In this document: piece by piece, positions 6,541 through 13,943 of the stretch
Layout: the number at the start of each line of letters is the position of its first letter
Position numbering within the stretch: position 1 is the first letter of the stretch
NCBI GenBank assembly: GCA_024277835.1
Contig: JAJRUK010000250.1
Coordinates: 1-14,426 of the forward strand
Direction: 5' to 3'
DNA: 14,426 bases
Origin: Planctomycetota bacterium
GTDB taxonomy: Bacteria > Planctomycetota > Phycisphaerae > UBA1845
Position numbers and translations under genes: made by a program
Notes under the pieces: model-generated
Told to the model about the DNA's origin: nothing
What the model saw: the letters and a program-made list of their open reading frames with translations, nothing else
Database searches by the model: none

Positions 6541-8310
6541 ATGAACACTGGGGTGCATCGATGGGTAGTTGCGGGTGCGGTTTTGCTTGCCGTTGTGATT
6601 GGCTGCAGTACGGTCGTCAATCAGGTTGCGGATGATACCGACGGTGGAGACAGCCTCGCCGGTACAGTCGGCGGGTTCTCCGACGCGCCGGTATCACCCG
6701 GCGGTACGGGCGGCACGTCAGACCCAGCAGCGGGCGGCGAGACCGACGGCGTGGAGCTTCCCGCTGAGGAGACGCGAAGCTTCTTCACGGCGTTTCAGAT
6801 TGATCCGGTCGCGGAAGACACCGCCGGTCCAAAGTTTGTTGTCTCAGGCGACGTCAATCAGGACGGTCTGCTGGACCTGGTCAGTGGCTGGAACCAGTCG
6901 CAGCCAATTCAATTGCATCTTCAGGAACGCGACGCCAACGACAACATTTCGTTTCGTACGGTGACGATCGCTGGCACGAGTCCGATTGCTGTTCTCGCTG
7001 GCGTCGAGCTTGGTCAGATCAACGGAGATGGTTGGTTGGATATTGTCGCCCTTGTGAAGGCGACTGGGGTGGCCGGAATGTGCCCCGCGACGCGATGCGC
7101 CAGCTCCGGTGACTGCGCTGGTACGTCGGTTTGTATCGATGGCTGTTGCGACGGCGCGTGCAACGATCAGCAGGTGAGCCGGCTCAACGGCGATATCATC
7201 ATTTACTTCAGCCCAGGAAGCGCTACGAGTATCTCCGATGGCGACCAGTGGACGGAGACCATCCTGATCAACCCGCTCGTTGTGGACTCGCTCGGAAACC
7301 AATGGAGCAATCAGTACCCGGGAATCGAATCTCGCACACTTGAGGAGGCGATCGTGGAACCGGAGTACTCGGGTTTCACATCCCTCGTCGTAGCCGACAT
7401 CGACGGGCAAAACGGCGACGACATCGTGGTTGCAATGAACCCTGCCGACTGCGAGGAGCTTGGCCAGCGTCCGCCGATCAACACGGTCGACTTGTACGTC
7501 AACCCGGGCGCTGCGGCGTCGATGACTTCCACCGGATGGGGCGCGCCGACGACGGTTCACACCGATCTTCCACAAGTGAAGGACATCAAGGCGATGGACG
7601 TCGATAGCGACGGCGACCTTGATATTATCGCGACGTATACCAATGCGATCAGCGCCAACGTTCGCTGGGCCGCGAACCCCGGACCGGCGGGTGCGGTCAC
7701 AGGAGTGTGGGCGCAACGCCCGATCGGGCAGATTGATCCCGAGGCGGACGTGCTCGCGATCGGCGACGTGGATAACGACGGTTTCGACGACATCCTCGTG
7801 CGTTCAACCGTCGGCAGTGTCGTGCAATGGTTCCGTCGTCCCAACGCCCAGGTCATCGACCCGGAGTTTCCACCGTCGGACACGCTTCCCACACGTTTGA
7901 ACTTCCCTTGGCCTGTCTTTACGCTGACCGAATTCGGCGGGCAAGCGCCGGGGGCGATCGCGCTCGGCGACGTGACGGGTGATGGTCAGGTTGAGGCGAT
8001 GGTCGCAGTCGAGGGTGGCGTGCTCTGGTACGACCCGCTCGTGGGCGATACCGTGTTCGATCCTTGGACGGGCAACACCGTGATTCAAGACGAGCCGGAC
8101 GATAGCGGTGGCACAGCAACCACTGCCCCAGGCGGTAGCGGGGTTGGCGTCACTGGCGCGGACTCAACGACAGTCATCAACGAGCTGCTCATTGTCGATC
8201 TTGATGGCGATGGTCGAAACGACATCGTCGGAACGCTCGACCGTCGTACCGGGTCCGGGCTAAGCGACGATAGGCTTGTCTGGTATCGAAACACACGAAC
8301 CGAAAACTAA
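6541..8310 (+). CDS. FG-GAP/VCBS-repeat lipoprotein with a seven-Cys insert
   Basis: The 589-aa product starts with a lipoprotein signal peptide (hydrophobic 8-21, lipobox V19-I20-G21-C22), followed by a Gly/Thr/Asp-rich linker to about 80. Seven FG-GAP/VCBS-like repeats follow, each with a Ca2+-loop pattern DxDxDG or a variant: near 104 (DVNQDGLLDL), 159-168 (INGDGWLDI), 286-296 (DIDGQNGDDI), 353-362 (DVDSDGDLDI), 409-418 (DVDNDGFDDI), 477-484 (DVTGDGQVE) and 553-562 (DLDGDGRNDI). Seven repeats would suit a seven-bladed beta-propeller. After repeat 2 sits a Cys cluster at 181, 186, 192, 198, 202, 203 and 207, resembling disulfide-rich SxDCxGxxVCxxGxC modules. The protein is predicted to be exported and lipid-anchored. 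The ligand is unknown; such propellers often mediate binding or adhesion. It stands alone, with a terminator 30 bases downstream. Confidence 0.88.
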   Translation: MNTGVHRWVVAGAVLLAVVIGCSTVVNQVADDTDGGDSLAGTVGGFSDAPVSPGGTGGTSDPAAGGETDGVELPAEETRSFFTAFQIDPVAEDTAGPKFVVSGDVNQDGLLDLVSGWNQSQPIQLHLQERDANDNISFRTVTIAGTSPIAVLAGVELGQINGDGWLDIVALVKATGVAGMCPATRCASSGDCAGTSVCIDGCCDGACNDQQVSRLNGDIIIYFSPGSATSISDGDQWTETILINPLVVDSLGNQWSNQYPGIESRTLEEAIVEPEYSGFTSLVVADIDGQNGDDIVVAMNPADCEELGQRPPINTVDLYVNPGAAASMTSTGWGAPTTVHTDLPQVKDIKAMDVDSDGDLDIIATYTNAISANVRWAANPGPAGAVTGVWAQRPIGQIDPEADVLAIGDVDNDGFDDILVRSTVGSVVQWFRRPNAQVIDPEFPPSDTLPTRLNFPWPVFTLTEFGGQAPGAIALGDVTGDGQVEAMVAVEGGVLWYDPLVGDTVFDPWTGNTVIQDEPDDSGGTATTAPGGSGVGVTGADSTTVINELLIVDLDGDGRNDIVGTLDRRTGSGLSDDRLVWYRNTRTEN

Positions 8311-8340
8311 GAAGCCTCTGAAGTTTAGATCAAGAATACG

Positions 8341-8381
8341 CCGCCGGAGTTTGGAACCCACCAAGCTTCGGCGGTTTTCTT
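8341..8381 (+). terminator. Rho-independent terminator after the FG-GAP lipoprotein
   Basis: CCGCCGGAGTTTGG (8341-8354) pairs with CCAAGCTTCGGCGG (8361-8374) over 14 positions, counting two G-U pairs, around the loop AACCCA. TTTTCTT follows at 8375-8381. It lies 30 bases after the stop codon. The minus-strand side lacks a comparable T-run, so it acts mainly on the + strand. Confidence 0.85.
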
Positions 8382-8433
8382 GTACTTGAGTGCGTGGTGT
8401 GAGCCGCCACACTCTGAGTCGCCCACCCCGAGC

Positions 8434-8451
8434 CGCAGGCTTCAACCTGCG
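8434..8451. repeat. Small intergenic hairpin between convergent genes
   Basis: CGCAGG (8434-8439) pairs with CCTGCG (8446-8451) around a 6-base loop. It sits between the lipoprotein terminator and the end of the FtsB-like gene. There is no T-run on either strand, so it is not a classical terminator. It may be another dispersed intergenic palindrome. Confidence 0.4.
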
Positions 8452-8494
8452 CGGACGTACGTAGTCAAGTGTGCTTCAAACTCAAGCAAAATGT

Positions 8495-9007
8495 TCAATC
8501 GCACTCCCGCCGAGGCGAAAGCGCCATCGAAAGCGCCAGCAGCCCCAGCGACATCCCCATCACAATTCGCCGCGTCTCTTCGTCGCAGAATACGCCGTCG
8601 TAGTTGAGGCGCGGAAGATACCGTTCACCCGCCGCCGCCCAGGCAGGAGGATTCACCGGTTGAGGTACAAATGGCGATGCGCTTGTCGTCGCCCCAAGCG
8701 CACTTTGAACCCGTACGCGTGTTTCAGCAGGGTCATGAAACCGCAAGTCCCGTCGCGCAAGCCTCGCCACGACGGCTGGATCAGTCTGGATTGCGACGAG
8801 CGAACGCTTCTCGCGTTCCAGCGCCGATTCGATATCCGAAAGGCGATGCTCCTCGTGCTGCTGGGCGACCTTGAGCGCCTGATACTCTCGCCACTCAGGC
8901 AGGAGAATACACGGGGCAAACGTCGCCAGCCCCATCAGCATCAACCCCCAGCAGACCCATCCACCACCGGCGCGTTTGGACTTCTTCGATGGCGTGGCGT
9001 TTGACAT
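8495..9007 (-). CDS. FtsB/DivIC-like septum formation initiator protein
   Basis: This 170-aa protein has a basic N-terminus, a membrane segment at about 16-36 (CWGLMLMGLATFAPCILL), then a charged helix of coiled-coil type (about 40-72). The block DPAVVARLARRDLRF at 76-90 resembles the conserved end of the DivIC/FtsB domain (DPxxxExxARxxLxx). FtsB and DivIC are bitopic proteins that join FtsL and FtsQ (DivIB) in the divisome. It begins 3 bases after the enolase stop, and the eno-ftsB pair is conserved in many proteobacteria, which supports the assignment. Unusually it is longer than FtsB (~100 aa): a Pro-rich linker (112-122) leads to a second hydrophobic stretch at about 148-163. It could instead be a lineage-specific membrane protein that only shares the coiled-coil layout. 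Confidence 0.7.
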   Translation of the reverse strand: MSNATPSKKSKRAGGGWVCWGLMLMGLATFAPCILLPEWREYQALKVAQQHEEHRLSDIESALEREKRSLVAIQTDPAVVARLARRDLRFHDPAETRVRVQSALGATTSASPFVPQPVNPPAWAAAGERYLPRLNYDGVFCDEETRRIVMGMSLGLLALSMALSPRRECD

Positions 9008-9010
9008 TGT

Positions 9011-10303
9011 CTATTTGTTCCAGAACGTCGCGCCGTAGACGGCGGAGTCTGTCAGGTGACTTTCGATACGCAAGAGTCGGTTGTATTTCGCGATGCGGTC
9101 ACTGCGACACAGGCTACCTGTCTTAATCTGTCCGGCGTTTGTCGCGACCGCAATATCGGCGATCGTCGTATCTTCCGTTTCCCCGCTTCGATGGCTAATG
9201 ACCACCGTCCATCCGTTTCGCATCGCCAGGTCAATCGCTGCGAACGTCTCGGTAAGCGTTCCAATCTGGTTGACCTTGATCAGGATCGAGTTCGCACTTT
9301 TCTCATCCAACCCGCGCTGCAGACGCGCGGTGTTGGTCACAAAAATGTCGTCCCCAACAAGCTGAATCTTATCGCCCAGGCGCTCGGTCAGCTTCTTCCA
9401 ACCTTCCCAGTCATCTTCGGCCAGACCGTCTTCCAAGCTTCGGATCGGGTACTTGTCGCACCAGCTTGCCCAACGATCAATCATTTCTTCCGAGGAGATG
9501 AGTCGGTCCGGGTCTGATTTGAAGAATCGATACTTGCCCGACTTCTTGTCGTACATTTCAGACGTCGCCGGGTCGAGCGCGATGAAAACATCCTCGCCCA
9601 GTTTGTAGCCCGCCGCATCGACAGACTCAATGATGACCTCGATCGCTTCTTCGTTAGATTTCAAGTTCGGTGCAAACCCGCCTTCGTCGCCGACGTTGGT
9701 ATTCAGCCCACGCTTTTTCAGCACGCCCTTGAGCGCCGCGAAACACTCCGACCCCATGCGAAGTGCTTCGGAAAAAGACGGCGCTCCCCACGGTTGAATC
9801 ATGAATTCCTGGAAATCGACGTTGTTGTCCGCGTGCTTTCCGCCGTTGAGAATGTTCATCATCGGTACGGGCAGCACATGCGCCTTGGGGCCACCAAGAT
9901 AACGAAACAGCGGTAAACTCGACGACTGGGCAGCCGCCTTCGCCGTCGCAAGCGAAATTGCAAGGATTGCGTTCGCCCCGAACCGACTCTTGTTCTCTGT
10001 GCCATCGAGTTCGATCATCGCGTGATCGACGTCTTCCTGGTCCGTGGCATCAAGCCCGAGGACGCATTCCGCCAGATCGTTGTTGACGAAATCGACCGCG
10101 TTCAGCACGCCCTTGCCGTTATATCGCTTGGGATCTCCGTCGCGAAGTTCGACGGCCTCATGTTCACCGGTGGATGCACCCGATGGGACCGCCGCCTCGC
10201 CGACGCTTTCGTCTCCGAGGACGACGACGGCTTCGATGGTGGGGAATCCTCGCGAATCGAGGATTTCACGGGCTTCGACATGTACGATAGTGGAATCTGA
10301 CAC
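9011..10303 (-). CDS. eno: Enolase
   Basis: Phosphopyruvate hydratase converts 2-phosphoglycerate to phosphoenolpyruvate in glycolysis and is usually a cytoplasmic dimer. The chosen start is GTG 10303 because GGAGGT lies 7 bases before it; an in-frame ATG at 10318 overlaps that Shine-Dalgarno and would add five residues absent from the family. The product is 430 aa, standard length. Family features are present in order: AREILDSRGFPT near the N-terminus, the loop PSGASTGEHEAVELRD, GDEGGFAP with the general-acid Glu at about 207, Mg2+ ligands in ALDPA (about D244), SLEDG (about E291) and VGDD (about D318), the signature ILIKVNQIGTLTE with the catalytic Lys at about 343, and SHRSGETED from about 370. 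No key residue is missing. It leads a two-gene unit with the FtsB-like gene. Confidence 0.98.
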   Translation of the reverse strand: MSDSTIVHVEAREILDSRGFPTIEAVVVLGDESVGEAAVPSGASTGEHEAVELRDGDPKRYNGKGVLNAVDFVNNDLAECVLGLDATDQEDVDHAMIELDGTENKSRFGANAILAISLATAKAAAQSSSLPLFRYLGGPKAHVLPVPMMNILNGGKHADNNVDFQEFMIQPWGAPSFSEALRMGSECFAALKGVLKKRGLNTNVGDEGGFAPNLKSNEEAIEVIIESVDAAGYKLGEDVFIALDPATSEMYDKKSGKYRFFKSDPDRLISSEEMIDRWASWCDKYPIRSLEDGLAEDDWEGWKKLTERLGDKIQLVGDDIFVTNTARLQRGLDEKSANSILIKVNQIGTLTETFAAIDLAMRNGWTVVISHRSGETEDTTIADIAVATNAGQIKTGSLCRSDRIAKYNRLLRIESHLTDSAVYGATFWNK

Positions 10304-10310
10304 GAGACGT

Positions 10311-10316
10311 ACCTCC
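10311..10316 (-). promoter_or_regulatory. Shine-Dalgarno GGAGGT defining the enolase start
   Basis: A near-perfect GGAGGT is placed 7 bases upstream of GTG 10303. It overlaps the in-frame ATG at 10316-10318 and so argues against that ATG as the start. Confidence 0.8.
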
Positions 10317-10350
10317 ATGCTCGCTTGGCGCGGGTCGTACTGGGTCTATC

Positions 10351-10377
10351 GGCTTGGCGGCGCTCGCCGCTAGAGCC
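10351..10377 (-). other. Hairpin in the eno 5' leader
   Basis: GCGGCG (10357-10362) and CGCCGC (10365-10370) form a tight stem, and GGCT/AGCC (10351-10354 with 10374-10377) can extend it across small internal bulges. It lies between the proposed eno promoter and its ribosome-binding site, so it would be part of the mRNA leader. It could affect mRNA stability or translation. Confidence 0.4.
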
Positions 10378-10388
10378 TCACGTTGGGC

Positions 10389-10416
10389 ACTCTAGACCGG
10401 CAGAGTCGTGCGTCAA
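10389..10416 (-). promoter_or_regulatory. Candidate sigma-70-type promoter for eno
   Basis: On the minus strand, TTGACG (10416-10411) and TAGAGT (10394-10389) are 16 bases apart. The -35 matches consensus at 5 of 6 and the -10 at 4 of 6. Transcription would begin near 10382, giving a leader of roughly 80 bases before GTG 10303. Confidence 0.5.
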
Positions 10417-10509
10417 GGATGCGAAACTGCCGTGTCGAAGCGTTACTAATGCTGGCAGTCGCCGTGCGTGGGTTTCGATAAGAGCGGTGCGTGCGATTGT
10501 TCGGTGTTA

Positions 10510-10518
10510 TGGTACACT
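10510..10518 (+). promoter_or_regulatory. Candidate extended -10 promoter for psd-pssA
   Basis: TGGTACACT is an extended -10 (TGn followed by TACACT). It would start transcription near 10525, about 40 bases before the psd ATG at 10564. No -35 is recognisable at the usual spacing. Confidence 0.35.
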
Positions 10519-10563
10519 TTCCGGGCGTTGGTCAGGTCGATCGGGCTATTGGTGCGGAACTTC

Positions 10564-11274
10564 ATGTTAATTGCAACCGAAGGATTCAAAGAGATTGGCA
10601 TTGCGACCGTCGTTCTTGGCGGGGTAGCGTTCGGGGCGTATTGCATCGCATGGCCACTCGCGATTCCGTTCGTGGTTGTCTGGATCTGGGTCTTGGCGTT
10701 TTTTCGAGACCCTCCGCGACGCGGGTCGTTTGGTCCGGGCGAGTTGTGCTCGCCAGCAGACGGGACGATTACGGAAATCGTTGAGCTTGAGGACCACCCG
10801 TCGATTCCCGGCCCATCGATTCGGATAGGGATGTTTCTGAGTCTGTTTAACGTTCATATCAATCGGTCGCCCTGCGCTGGCGTGGTTCGGTCTCTTTCTT
10901 ACCACGAGGGCGAGTTTCTCGACGCTCGGCATCCTGAGTCGGGACAGCGAAACGAGTCCAACTCCGTCGTGATTGATCCATCCTCGCCCATGCCCGGACC
11001 GGTTGAGGTTCGACAGGTGGCCGGTCTGGTTGCTCGGCGAATTATCTGTCATGCCAAAGCGGGGCAGAAGCTCACGACCGGCGAGCGATTCGGGCTGATC
11101 AAGTTCGGATCGCGAACGGAGCTGATTATTCCTCGCATGGAGGGCACCGAGGTCACCGTCGCGATTGGCGACAAGGTGAACGCCGGTTTGACTCTCCTCG
11201 CGCGCCAGCCGATATCACCAACAGACGAAAAGCCCGCCCCGACGAAAGTCGCGACGGCGAGCGAGCTTGCGTAG
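10564..11274 (+). CDS. psd: Phosphatidylserine decarboxylase, short form
   Basis: This enzyme decarboxylates phosphatidylserine to phosphatidylethanolamine at the cytoplasmic membrane. The ATG at 10564 gives 236 aa, matching short (archaeal-type) Psd proteins whose N-terminus resembles MLIATEGFKEIG. An earlier in-frame GTG (10468) would add 32 unrelated residues. Two hydrophobic stretches (about 11-46) precede FFRDPPR (47-53). Next come SPADG (63-67, Asp66) and FNVHINRSP (95-103, His97), which carry residues implicated in self-processing and catalysis. The motif FGSRTEL has Gly182-Ser183, the expected site of autocleavage that turns the Ser into the pyruvoyl group. Cleavage would give a 182-aa beta chain and a 54-aa alpha chain. 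pssA follows after 16 bases, so the two consecutive steps are probably one operon. The Shine-Dalgarno is weak. Confidence 0.94.
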   Translation: MLIATEGFKEIGIATVVLGGVAFGAYCIAWPLAIPFVVVWIWVLAFFRDPPRRGSFGPGELCSPADGTITEIVELEDHPSIPGPSIRIGMFLSLFNVHINRSPCAGVVRSLSYHEGEFLDARHPESGQRNESNSVVIDPSSPMPGPVEVRQVAGLVARRIICHAKAGQKLTTGERFGLIKFGSRTELIIPRMEGTEVTVAIGDKVNAGLTLLARQPISPTDEKPAPTKVATASELA

Positions 11275-11290
11275 CGAGGTCAAAGACCCA

Positions 11291-12268
11291 ATGAAGGTTG
11301 TTGGCAGCCCATCTGATGGTGACATGCATCCGCGGAAGCGTCGGCGCAAGCTTCGTTCGCTTGCGTTCATGCCGACGATGATCACGCTCGGGAATCTCCT
11401 GTGCGGGTTCGCGGCGATTCATTTTTGTATGCGTTCGATGTACGGGTTCGGCGCGGGGGTCGCGCCTGATCTAACCGGTCCACTCGGACATCCATTTATT
11501 GAGCGGATGCTGCCGTCGTTCCTGTCGGTGGGTGCGGGTTTGGTCTTTGTCGGGATGGTTCTCGACTGTTTTGATGGACTGGTTGCTCGGATGACGCGCA
11601 GCACGACCAACTTCGGAGGCCAGCTTGATTCGCTCGCCGACATGGTCAGTTTCGGCGTAGCCCCGGCGGCGCTGATGATCGCGTTCATGACGAAAGAACT
11701 CGCCGGCGACTCGATTGTGCCTTCACCGATCAGCGCTCATTTCCTTGGGCGCGCGACGTGGATGGCGGCTGCGCTTTATGTTGCGATGGCGGCTGTGCGT
11801 CTTGCGAGGTTCAATGTTGAGCACGCCGACGTCGATGCCGATCACGGTTCATTCCGAGGGATGCCCTCGCCCGCTGCCGCGGCGATTCTCGTTGCTCTGA
11901 TTCTGTTTCAGGAGCAGTTTCGTTTTGAAGAGAACAGTGTGCTTGCGTGGTTGCGTAATGCGCTTGTGATCACGACACCGATTTTGACGGCAACGATTGC
12001 CGTGCTCATGGTCAGTCGCATCCCGTACCGCCGCGTTCATCGCGTGTACCTCGCCGGTCGGCAGCCCGTCTGGCAAGTTCTTGTCTTCATGCTTGTGGTG
12101 GTCGTGTTTGTGTCATCCCCATCGATCACGCTGCTTGCGTTGACGATCGCCTATGGAATCAGCGGTCCGCTACACTTGATAGCAAGGCGATTCCGCGGCG
12201 GGGCGGGGCACGAGACTTCCGACCTCAAGCCCGCCAGCGATCAACCCAAGAAAGTCTCCGGCGCATAG
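11291..12268 (+). CDS. pssA: CDP-diacylglycerol-serine O-phosphatidyltransferase
   Basis: PssA transfers the phosphatidyl group from CDP-diacylglycerol to serine, making the substrate of the upstream Psd. The ATG at 11291 has GAGGT at 11276-11280, 10 bases upstream; a TTG at 11267 inside psd is less likely. The 325-aa product has a basic N-terminus (RKRRRKLR, 15-22) followed by FMPTMITLGNLLCGFAAI (26-43), usual for this subfamily. The CDP-alcohol phosphotransferase signature is complete: D95-G96-x2-A99-R100-x8-G109-x3-D113-x3-D117, with an extra Asp at 92. Several hydrophobic segments follow, the last two at about 263-300, so it is an integral membrane enzyme. It is longer than many PssA proteins because of its polar N- and C-termini. 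No terminator is seen after it. Confidence 0.95.
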   Translation: MKVVGSPSDGDMHPRKRRRKLRSLAFMPTMITLGNLLCGFAAIHFCMRSMYGFGAGVAPDLTGPLGHPFIERMLPSFLSVGAGLVFVGMVLDCFDGLVARMTRSTTNFGGQLDSLADMVSFGVAPAALMIAFMTKELAGDSIVPSPISAHFLGRATWMAAALYVAMAAVRLARFNVEHADVDADHGSFRGMPSPAAAAILVALILFQEQFRFEENSVLAWLRNALVITTPILTATIAVLMVSRIPYRRVHRVYLAGRQPVWQVLVFMLVVVVFVSSPSITLLALTIAYGISGPLHLIARRFRGGAGHETSDLKPASDQPKKVSGA

Positions 12269-12365
12269 CAGGACCATTCCGAGCTGATACCTCCCGCTGT
12301 CCAGACTTCACCCCTCGTGATACGATTACGCGCACCGATGTAATGTTGGAGCGAGGAATGGTGCA

Positions 12366-12393
12366 TTGGACCGCTTCCGACGCTTCCTAAGAT
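12366..12393 (+). promoter_or_regulatory. Weak candidate promoter for gltX-dapF
   Basis: TTGGAC (12366-12371) and TAAGAT (12388-12393) are 16 bases apart, about 25 bases before the gltX ATG. The -10 is fair (4 of 6) and the -35 weak (3 of 6). The 149-base gap after pssA makes a separate promoter plausible. Confidence 0.3.
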
Positions 12394-12417
12394 GAATCCT
12401 CTTTTCAGAAAGAAACG

Positions 12418-13938
12418 ATGACTGAACCCGGCAGTGGCAACGTGCGTGTACGTTTTGCTCCTTCTCCGACGGGCTATTTGCACATCGGTGGGGCGCGGAC
12501 GGTTCTCTTCAATTGGCTCTTGGCTCGCAAGTCGGGCGGGTCGTTCGTTCTTCGGATTGAGGACACGGACCGGACGCGCCACGTTGACGATTCGGTCCAG
12601 AAGATTCTCGCGGACTTGCGATGGCTTGGCCTTACCTGGGACGAGGGACCAGAGGCTGGCGGAGACGTTGGCCCCTATTTCCAGAGCGAACGTTTGCCTA
12701 TCTACAACGAGTATCTGGCAAAACTGCTGGCTTCGGGCGATGCGTATTACGCGATGGAGACGCCCGAAGAGCTTCAGGCGATGCGGGAAAAAGCTCGTAC
12801 AGAAAAGCGAGTCCTCAGTTACGATCGACCCAATCCGTTGCCAACGATCGAGCAGGGCGAGTCTGCCAGAAAAGACGGGAGACCGGTAGTCGTTCGATTC
12901 AAAATGCCGGGAGAGGACATCACCGTCCACGACGATATCCTGGGCGATGTGACGCTCGCGTCCGGGCAAATCGAAGACTTCGTGATTCAAAAGAGCGACG
13001 GTTTCCCGACGTATCACTTTGCGTGCGTGGTCGATGACGAGCTGATGAAAATCACACATGTTCTTCGTGGCCAGGAACATCTGATGAACACGCCCAAGCA
13101 CGTCGCCATGCAGCGAGCGCTCGGGTTCGCGACGTTTCACTACGCGCACATGCCCGTCATCTTCAACATGAACGGTTCCAAGATGAGCAAGCGAGATAAG
13201 GAGAAAGCGCTTAAAAAGGGGGAGCCACCTCCCGAGATCGACGTCAACGATTTTCGAGTTGCAGGTTACCTGCCCGAAGCGGTCGTGAACTTCATTGCTT
13301 TACTCGGATGGAACCCCGGCGACGAGCGCGAGCACTTTTCCCTCGATGAGTTGGTCAAGACGTTCACGATGGAACGCGTGGGCAAAACGAATGCGAAGTT
13401 TGATCGCGAGAAACTGCTTGCGTTCAACACGAACTGGGCTGCGTCACTTGATTTTGACCGCCTGTTTGAAGCCTTTTGCGACTACCTGAGTGTGGCCACG
13501 GATATTCCGCAGGGCGTTCGGGACGCCGACGAGGCAAAGTTGCGCGACGCACTCAAAGCTTGCCTGGGCCTGCGAATATTTCCTGATGTAGTCAAGAAGG
13601 TCGGATTTGTTTTCGCACCTGACAGCGATACCGAGTACGACCCGAAAGCCGTTAAGAAAGTGCTTGCCAAAAATGACGGCGCGGGGTTTGCGATGTTAGA
13701 GCTTGTCAGCGCCAAGCTCGAAACGCTCGCGGACTGGTCTACCTCTTCAATCGAACAGCTCATCAAAGACGTTTGCGAGGAGAAAGAAATAAAAATGGGC
13801 AACGTCGCCCAGCCACTTCGCGTGGCAGTCAGCGGATCGACCATTAGCCCAGCGATTGGTGAAACGCTGGTTCTCCTGGGGAAAGACAGCACGCTGGCGC
13901 GCATCCGGAAGTGTCTAACCATCCGCGACACGCAGTGA
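12418..13938 (+). CDS. gltX: Glutamyl-tRNA synthetase
   Basis: This class I aminoacyl-tRNA synthetase charges tRNA-Glu with glutamate in the cytoplasm. The ATG at 12418 gives 506 aa, near the usual ~470-500. The N-terminal VRFAPSPTGYLHIGGART (10-27) contains the HIGH-type motif (HIGG, 22-25). RIEDTD (46-51) and the Rossmann-fold core follow, with GQEHLMNTPKH at about 218-228. GSKMSKRD (253-260) carries the KMSKR loop, which helps activate ATP. The C-terminal helical anticodon-binding region runs from about 320 to 506. Directly after KMSKR the protein has a Lys/Pro-rich stretch (KEKALKKGEPPPEID, 261-275) before the conserved GYLPEAVVNF, about 11 residues longer than in E. coli GluRS. The ribosome-binding site is only a weak AGAAAGA. 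dapF follows after 5 bases, suggesting co-transcription. Confidence 0.96.
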   Translation: MTEPGSGNVRVRFAPSPTGYLHIGGARTVLFNWLLARKSGGSFVLRIEDTDRTRHVDDSVQKILADLRWLGLTWDEGPEAGGDVGPYFQSERLPIYNEYLAKLLASGDAYYAMETPEELQAMREKARTEKRVLSYDRPNPLPTIEQGESARKDGRPVVVRFKMPGEDITVHDDILGDVTLASGQIEDFVIQKSDGFPTYHFACVVDDELMKITHVLRGQEHLMNTPKHVAMQRALGFATFHYAHMPVIFNMNGSKMSKRDKEKALKKGEPPPEIDVNDFRVAGYLPEAVVNFIALLGWNPGDEREHFSLDELVKTFTMERVGKTNAKFDREKLLAFNTNWAASLDFDRLFEAFCDYLSVATDIPQGVRDADEAKLRDALKACLGLRIFPDVVKKVGFVFAPDSDTEYDPKAVKKVLAKNDGAGFAMLELVSAKLETLADWSTSSIEQLIKDVCEEKEIKMGNVAQPLRVAVSGSTISPAIGETLVLLGKDSTLARIRKCLTIRDTQ

Positions 13939-13943
13939 GCGAC

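Noticed and set aside
6844..7716. Open frame of 290 codons on the minus strand inside the FG-GAP gene
   Set aside because: It is antisense to a frame with signal peptide and Ca2+-binding repeats. Its composition (Arg/Val/Asp-rich) has no domain signal.
8434..8451. Hairpin as terminator for the eno-FtsB-like unit
   Set aside because: It has no T-run on the minus strand and lies more than 40 bases past the stop, so it is recorded as a plain hairpin.
12241..13149. Open frame of 302 codons on the minus strand across the pssA-gltX gap
   Set aside because: It overlaps the end of pssA and the catalytic half of gltX, both certain, and has no recognisable motif.
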